From assembly GCA_021442155.1 (NCBI GenBank), contig CM038214.1, positions 137,802,040-137,866,039 on the forward strand: DNA of 64,000 bases, read 5' to 3'. A program made the translations under genes and the position numbers. This DNA comes from Cymbidium sinense. Lineage: Eukaryota; Streptophyta; Magnoliopsida; Asparagales; Orchidaceae. The notes beneath the pieces are model-generated. The model was not told the origin of the DNA, did not search any database, and saw only the letters and a program-made list of their open reading frames with translations. Shown here one piece after another: positions 59,461 through 64,000 of this stretch (within the stretch, counting starts at the first letter, position 1; every line of letters begins with the position of its first letter).

Positions 59461-60023
59461 TCTTTTATTCAAAATGATGGTAAAATAGATGGAGATGTTA
59501 CTAGTAGAATTCAAGTTGGATGGTTGAAGTGGAGGAATGCATCTAGCCTATTGTGTGATAGAAAAGTTTCACTTAAACTTAAGGGAAAATTTTATAAGAT
59601 GGCGGTAAGACTTGTAATGACGTATGGTGCAAAATAAAAGAAAAAAGAGAAGTAAGTGTTTTGAGATGAGGATGCTCGTGGATGAGTGGCTTTACTCTTA
59701 GAGATAAAATGCGAAATGAGTATGGAAAAAAGTTTGAGTAGCTCTAGTGGCAAATAAGAATAGAGAGAGTCATCCTATATGGTTTGTCCACATAAAGTGT
59801 CAGTCGTCCGATGACCCAGTTAGGATAGTAGATGCATTAGATTTGCCTTATATTAAGAAAGGTAGAGGTAGACCTAAAAAGACTTGGTTAAGGTGTATAA
59901 AAAATGACCTTAGTATACTTGAATTAAATGAGAATTTGACACATCACAATGGAGACAAATGATTCATGTAGTGACCCACTAGTGGGATAAAGGCTTGTTA
60001 TTATTATTGTTGTTGTTTTTGTT
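59460..60023 (+). pseudogene. LINE carboxy-terminal region and 3' tail
   Basis: Readable words: [58 protein letters not shown], then GRGRPKKTWLRCIKNDLSIL and WDKGLLL into the TTATTATTGTTGTTG tail. In RTE elements the same order (KWRxAxGVLCDRxxPxKLKGKFY, RPKKTW, DPxxWDKG) ends the protein just before the tail. A 71-codon frame at 59747-59962 is the intact part. Stops elsewhere. Confidence 0.82.
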
Positions 60024-60035
60024 GTTAACTTTATT
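60024..60035 (+). repeat. Target-site duplication, right copy
   Basis: GTTAACTTTATT, exact match to 56887-56898. Confidence 0.88.
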
Positions 60036-63000
60036 TTTTATTTTTGTTTTAGTTAACATTTTATTTTTGTTTAGTTTTTTTTTATTTTATTTTAGGTTTT
60101 TTTTAGTTTAGGTTTAGGTTTATTTTTAGTTTACTTTATTTTATTTAGTTTAGGGTTTAGTTTAGGTTTAGGTTTTATTTATTTTTTAGTTTAGTTTATT
60201 TTAGTTTAGGTTTAGTTTATTTTATTTTATTTTTATTTTAGGTTTAATTTTATTTTAGTTTAGGTTTGGGTTTTATTTTATTTATGTTTAAGTTTATTTT
60301 TAGGTTTAAGTTTTATTTAGTTTTATTTTAGGTTTATTTTATTTTATTTTATGTTTAGTTTTATTTATTTTAGATTTTATTCTTTTATTTTATTTTTTTT
60401 GTATAGTTTAGGTTTTATTTATTTTATTTTAGATTAATTTTATTTTAATTAATTTATTTTATGTTTGGGTTTAAGTTTAGTGTTAATTTATTTTATTATT
60501 TTATTTTATTTAGGTTTAAGTTTATTTTATCTTATTTTAGGTTTTATTTACTTGGTTTAAGTTTTATAGGGTTTAGGTTTAGATTTGGGTTTATGGTTTA
60601 GTGTGGTTTATGGTTTAGTGTTTAGGGTCAGATTTAGGGTTTATGGTCAGTTTAGGTTTGGGCTTGGGGGTTTTGGGTTTGGGTTTAGGGTTTAGGGTTT
60701 AGGGTTTATTTTAAGCTTTATTTTGTGTTATTATTAGTGTTTAGGCTCACGATTTATGGTTAAAGTTTAAGCTTAGGGTAGGTTTAGGGTTTAGGGAGTG
60801 TAGGATTAGAGGGTTTAGTTAGATTAGGGTTTTTCTTTAAATTAAAGATGGGTTTAGGTTTTTTTTAGTTTATTTATTTATTTTATTTTAGTTTATTTTT
60901 ATTTTTTATTTTTATTTAGGTTTATTATTCATATTTATTCAATTTATTTTATTTATTTTAGGTTTATTTATTTTAGTTTAAGTTTTTTTATTTTAGTTTA
61001 TTTTTTAGTTTTAGGTTTAGGATTATGTTTATTTTTCAATTTAGTTTAAATTTTGTTTTATTTTTTAGGTTTAGGTTTTATTTTTTATTTTAGGTTTATG
61101 TTTATGTTTTCATTTTATTTTTTTTGGGTTTAGGTTTTAAGTTATTATTTTAGGTTTATTTTAAGGTTTAAATTTTAGTATATGTTAATTTTAATTTTAT
61201 TTCATCTAGTTTAGGTTTAGGTATATTTCTTTTAGTTAGGTTTTATTTATTTTAGTTTAAGTTTAGGTTTATCTTATTTATTTTATTTTAGGTTTTTAGT
61301 TTAACATTTAGATTTTATTTTTATTTATTTTTTATGTATTGTTTTAGGTTTATATTTTAGATTTAGGGTTTTAGTTAGTTTTTATTTTATTTTATTTTTT
61401 GAGTTTTTTGTTTAGTTTTTAATTTATTTTTCTTTAAATATTTTATTTAATTTATTTTTAGGTTTATTTAGTTTTGGTTCTTAGCTTTCTAGAGTTTAGG
61501 TTTTAGGGTTTTATTAGAGGTTTATTCTTAGGTTTTATTTTTAGTTTATGTTTAGTTTATTTTATTTTATTTAGTTTAAGGTTTTGGTTTAGTTTATTTT
61601 AGGTTTAGGTTTAGGTTTTATTTATTCTAGTTTAGTATAGTTTAGGTTTATTTTATTTTGTTTATTTTATTTTCTTTTTTATTCAGGTTCTATTTTTTAA
61701 TTTTTGCTTGTTTTAAGGTTTTTTTTAGGTTTAGGTTTTTTATTTAGTTTTATTTTATTTTATTTTAGGTTTATTTTATTTTTTTATTTTACATTTAGTT
61801 TTTTTTTTATTTAGTTTTTTTTTATTCTTGTTTATTTTATTTTTTAGTTTAGTTTAGGTTTTTTTATTTTATTTTAGTTTATTTTTATTATTTATTTTAT
61901 TTTAATTTTAGGTTTATGTTTAGTTTTAGTTTAGGTTTTTATTTTATTTTAATTTTTAATTTTGTTTAGGTTTAGATTCTTTTATTTATTTTATTTTAGG
62001 TTTTATTTACTTTATGCAGTTTTGTTTAGGGTTTTTAGGGTTTATGGATGGTCAGTTTTTAGTTTGGGGTTTACAGGTCAGGTTTAGGTTTATGGTAGAG
62101 TTTAGTGTCAGCTCAAGGTTTGGGTTTAGGGTTTTGGGTTTTGGGATTAGTTTAGGCTCAGTTTGGGTCAGGTTATTTGGTGGCTCAGGATCAGGATTTT
62201 AGTTTTGTATTTAGCCATGACGAGGTTTATTTGGGGTTCTTTATTTTTAAGTGTTTTTAGTGCCTGGGCTCAGGTTTTTTAGGTTTGGGTTTTATTTAGT
62301 TAGTTTTAGTATTTAGTTTAGTTTAGGAGTTTAGAGTTTAGGCTTGGGTTGGTATGGTAGTTATTTAGGTTTAGGGCTAGGTAAAGTTTAGGGTTGTAGT
62401 TTACTGTGAGTTTGCATTTAGGTTTTTTTTAAATTAGTAAACTAGTCCTTGTATTTTTTTATTTTTATTTTTTATTTATTTACTTTTATTTTATTTAGTT
62501 TATTTGATTTATTTTAGTTTATTTATTTTAGTTTAGGTATTTTATTTTAGTTTATTTTAAGTTTAGGTTTATGTTTATTTTTAATTTAGTTATATTTTTA
62601 TTTTATTTTTTAGATTTTGGTTTTATTCTTTATTTTAAGTTTAGGTTTAGGTTTTAATTTCCTTTTAGGTTTAGGTTTTAGGTTTTATTTTTTAGGTTTA
62701 TTTTATTAGTTTTAGTTTAGGTTTATGATTATTTTGTTTATTTTATTTTATTTAGTTTAGTTTAGGTTTAGGTTTTATTTATTTAAGTTTAGTTTAATTT
62801 TAGTTTTTTAATTAATTTATTTTGTTTATTTTAGATTTAATTTTATTTTTTTTTTGTTTAAGGTTTAGGTTTTATTTTTTATTTATTTTTAGGTTTTAGC
62901 TTTAGGTTAATATTTTAGGTTTAGGTTTTCATTTAGTTTTTATTTTATTTAATTTAATTTTACTTTATTTTAATTTATCATTTAGTTTCATTTTATTTTT

Positions 63001-64000
63001 GTTCAGTTTTATTTATTATTTTATTTTTTTAGATTTTATTTGGTTTAGGTTTAGTTTTTAAGCTTTTTAGCATTTAGTGGTTTAGGGTTTGGTTATTAGG
63101 TTTTAATTTTAGGTTTATTTTTAGGTTTTAGTTAGTTTAGGTTCGGGTTTATTGTTAGTTTATTTTATTTTATTTAGTTTAGGGTTTAGGTTTATTTTAT
63201 TTTTTTATTTTATTTTTAATTTTGGTTTAAGTTTTTCTTTTTAGTTTAGGGTTTGGGTTTTAATTTTTATTTATTTTTAGGTTTATTTTTTAAGTTTAAT
63301 TTTTTATTATGTTTTTATTTTATTTTATTTTATATTTATTTTATTTTTATTTTACATTTAGTTTTAATTTTATTTAAGGTTTTTATTCTTAAGTTTATTT
63401 TATTTTTTAGTTTAGTTTTTTATTTTTTTATTTTTAAGTTTAAGTTTAGCTTTTTGTTTAGTTTTTTTTATTTATTTTAGTTTTTTTATTTATTTTATTT
63501 TTAGGTTTTATTTACTTTAAGATTAGGTTTTTGGGTTGTTAGGGTTTAGGGTTTATGGTTTAGGGTTTTAGGGTTTAGGGTTTTATGGTTTAGTGTTAAT
63601 GTTAGAGTTTAGGGTTTAAGGTTTATGGTTTAGAGTTTAGGCTTTAGGGTTTAGGGTTTAGCTTTAGCTTAGGATTTAGGGTTAGTTTAGGGTTTAGGGT
63701 TTATGTTTTATGGTTAGTTTAGGGTTTAGTGTTTAGGGTTTTAGTTTTAGGGTTTAGGGTTACAATTTAGGGTTTAGGGTTTAGGGTTTAGGATTTAAGG
63801 TTTAGGATTTAGGGTTATATAGGGTTTATGGTTTAGGGTTGTAGGTTTAGGATTGTAAGTTTATGGTTCTAGGTTTAGGCTTAGTTTTAGGGTTTAGGGT
63901 TTAGGGTTTAAAATTAGGGTTTAGGGTTTATGGTTTAAGGTTTTGGGGTTTTTTTTAATTAGGTAAAGTAGTAGTTTTAGATTTTTTTAGTTTATTTAAT
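60036..64000 (+). repeat. Degenerate TTTAGGG-derived array with TTTTATTTTA drift
   Basis: Four kb of extremely C-poor sequence on this strand. Well-preserved telomere-like runs (for example near 60680-60710, 63530-63660 and 63765-63800) alternate with long stretches of TTTATTTTAGGTTTA and TTTATTTTATTTTA. Both look like derivatives of TTTAGGG, with GGG shortened to GG or lost. Small open frames at 62014-62202 and 63253-63480 translate simple sequence and are not genes. The array reaches the end of the window. Confidence 0.85.

Larger units (their letters stand above)
56899..60023 (+). mobile_element. RTE-clade LINE, near full length, inactive
   Basis: A 3.1-kb non-LTR retrotransposon on the plus strand, with a 5' untranslated stretch (56899-57101), endonuclease (57102-57917), linker, RT (58540-59300), a carboxy-terminal part ending in WDKGLL-like sequence, and a short TTATTATTGTTGTTG-type tail (59998-60023) in place of poly-A. 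Single-ORF layout, length near 3.2 kb, the WDKG end and a microsatellite-like tail are RTE features. It is flanked by a 12-bp target duplication, so both ends are defined. Stops, frameshifts and lost catalytic residues make it dead, although decay is moderate. Confidence 0.88.

Noticed and set aside
63253..63480. Phe/Leu-rich frame resembling membrane segments
   Set aside because: Translation of T-rich derivatives of the telomere-type array; any frame of such DNA looks hydrophobic.

Overview
The window looks like intergenic heterochromatin from the nuclear genome of a seed plant. The evidence is degraded plant-lineage Ty3/gypsy retrotransposons (Tat/Ogre-type and Athila-type), a plant RTE-clade LINE, and long degenerate arrays of the plant telomere motif TTTAGGG. 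I found no credible host protein gene, rRNA or tRNA. Nearly every long reading frame here is either broken retroelement protein or an accident of base composition.

From 1 to about 56,300 the window is dominated by related non-coding units of up to about 7.6 kb, in both orientations. I interpret them as very long LTRs of a Tat/Ogre-type family. Each has a U3 rich in C and A on its sense strand and full of TTGAC motifs, a TATA-containing core promoter, a short leader ending in a splice-donor-like AG|GT, a very AT-rich U5 of several kb, and a terminus in which TGTGGTGT pairs with ACACCACA. Pieces in order: 1-7269 (+), 7270-11850 (+), 11851-16979 (-), 28079-33025 (-), 33026-40605 (+, nearly complete), 40606-43340 (-), 43341-44387 (+), 51073-56332 (-). 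The two minus-strand LTRs at 11851 and 28079 flank an 11-kb internal region with a primer-binding-site-like sequence, a leader carrying an array of stem-loops, gag, protease, RT, RNase H with an extra RNase H of the Tat kind, integrase, and a 3' UTR tandem repeat. Together they form one decayed element of at least 21 kb. A run of exactly 100 N (16980-17079) hides one LTR/internal junction.

Between 44,388 and 51,072 lies a second, older retrotransposon of Athila type, also on the minus strand. Its gag, protease, RT, RNase H and integrase remnants are recognisable, and it has an Asp-tRNA-type primer site.

From about 56,333 to the end the sequence is a degenerate TTTAGGG-derived array, G-rich strand on +, with T-rich low-complexity drift. 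A near-full-length RTE-type LINE (56899-60023) sits inside it and is bounded by a 12-bp target-site duplication. Its endonuclease and RT have lost catalytic residues.

The most unusual features are the eleven related stem-loops in the leader of the Ogre-like element, the conserved palindromes in the LTR (core promoter, G-box pair, U5 terminus), the W-box-dense U3, the LTR minisatellite that varies from one to three copies (none found in one LTR), and the LINE inside telomere-like DNA.
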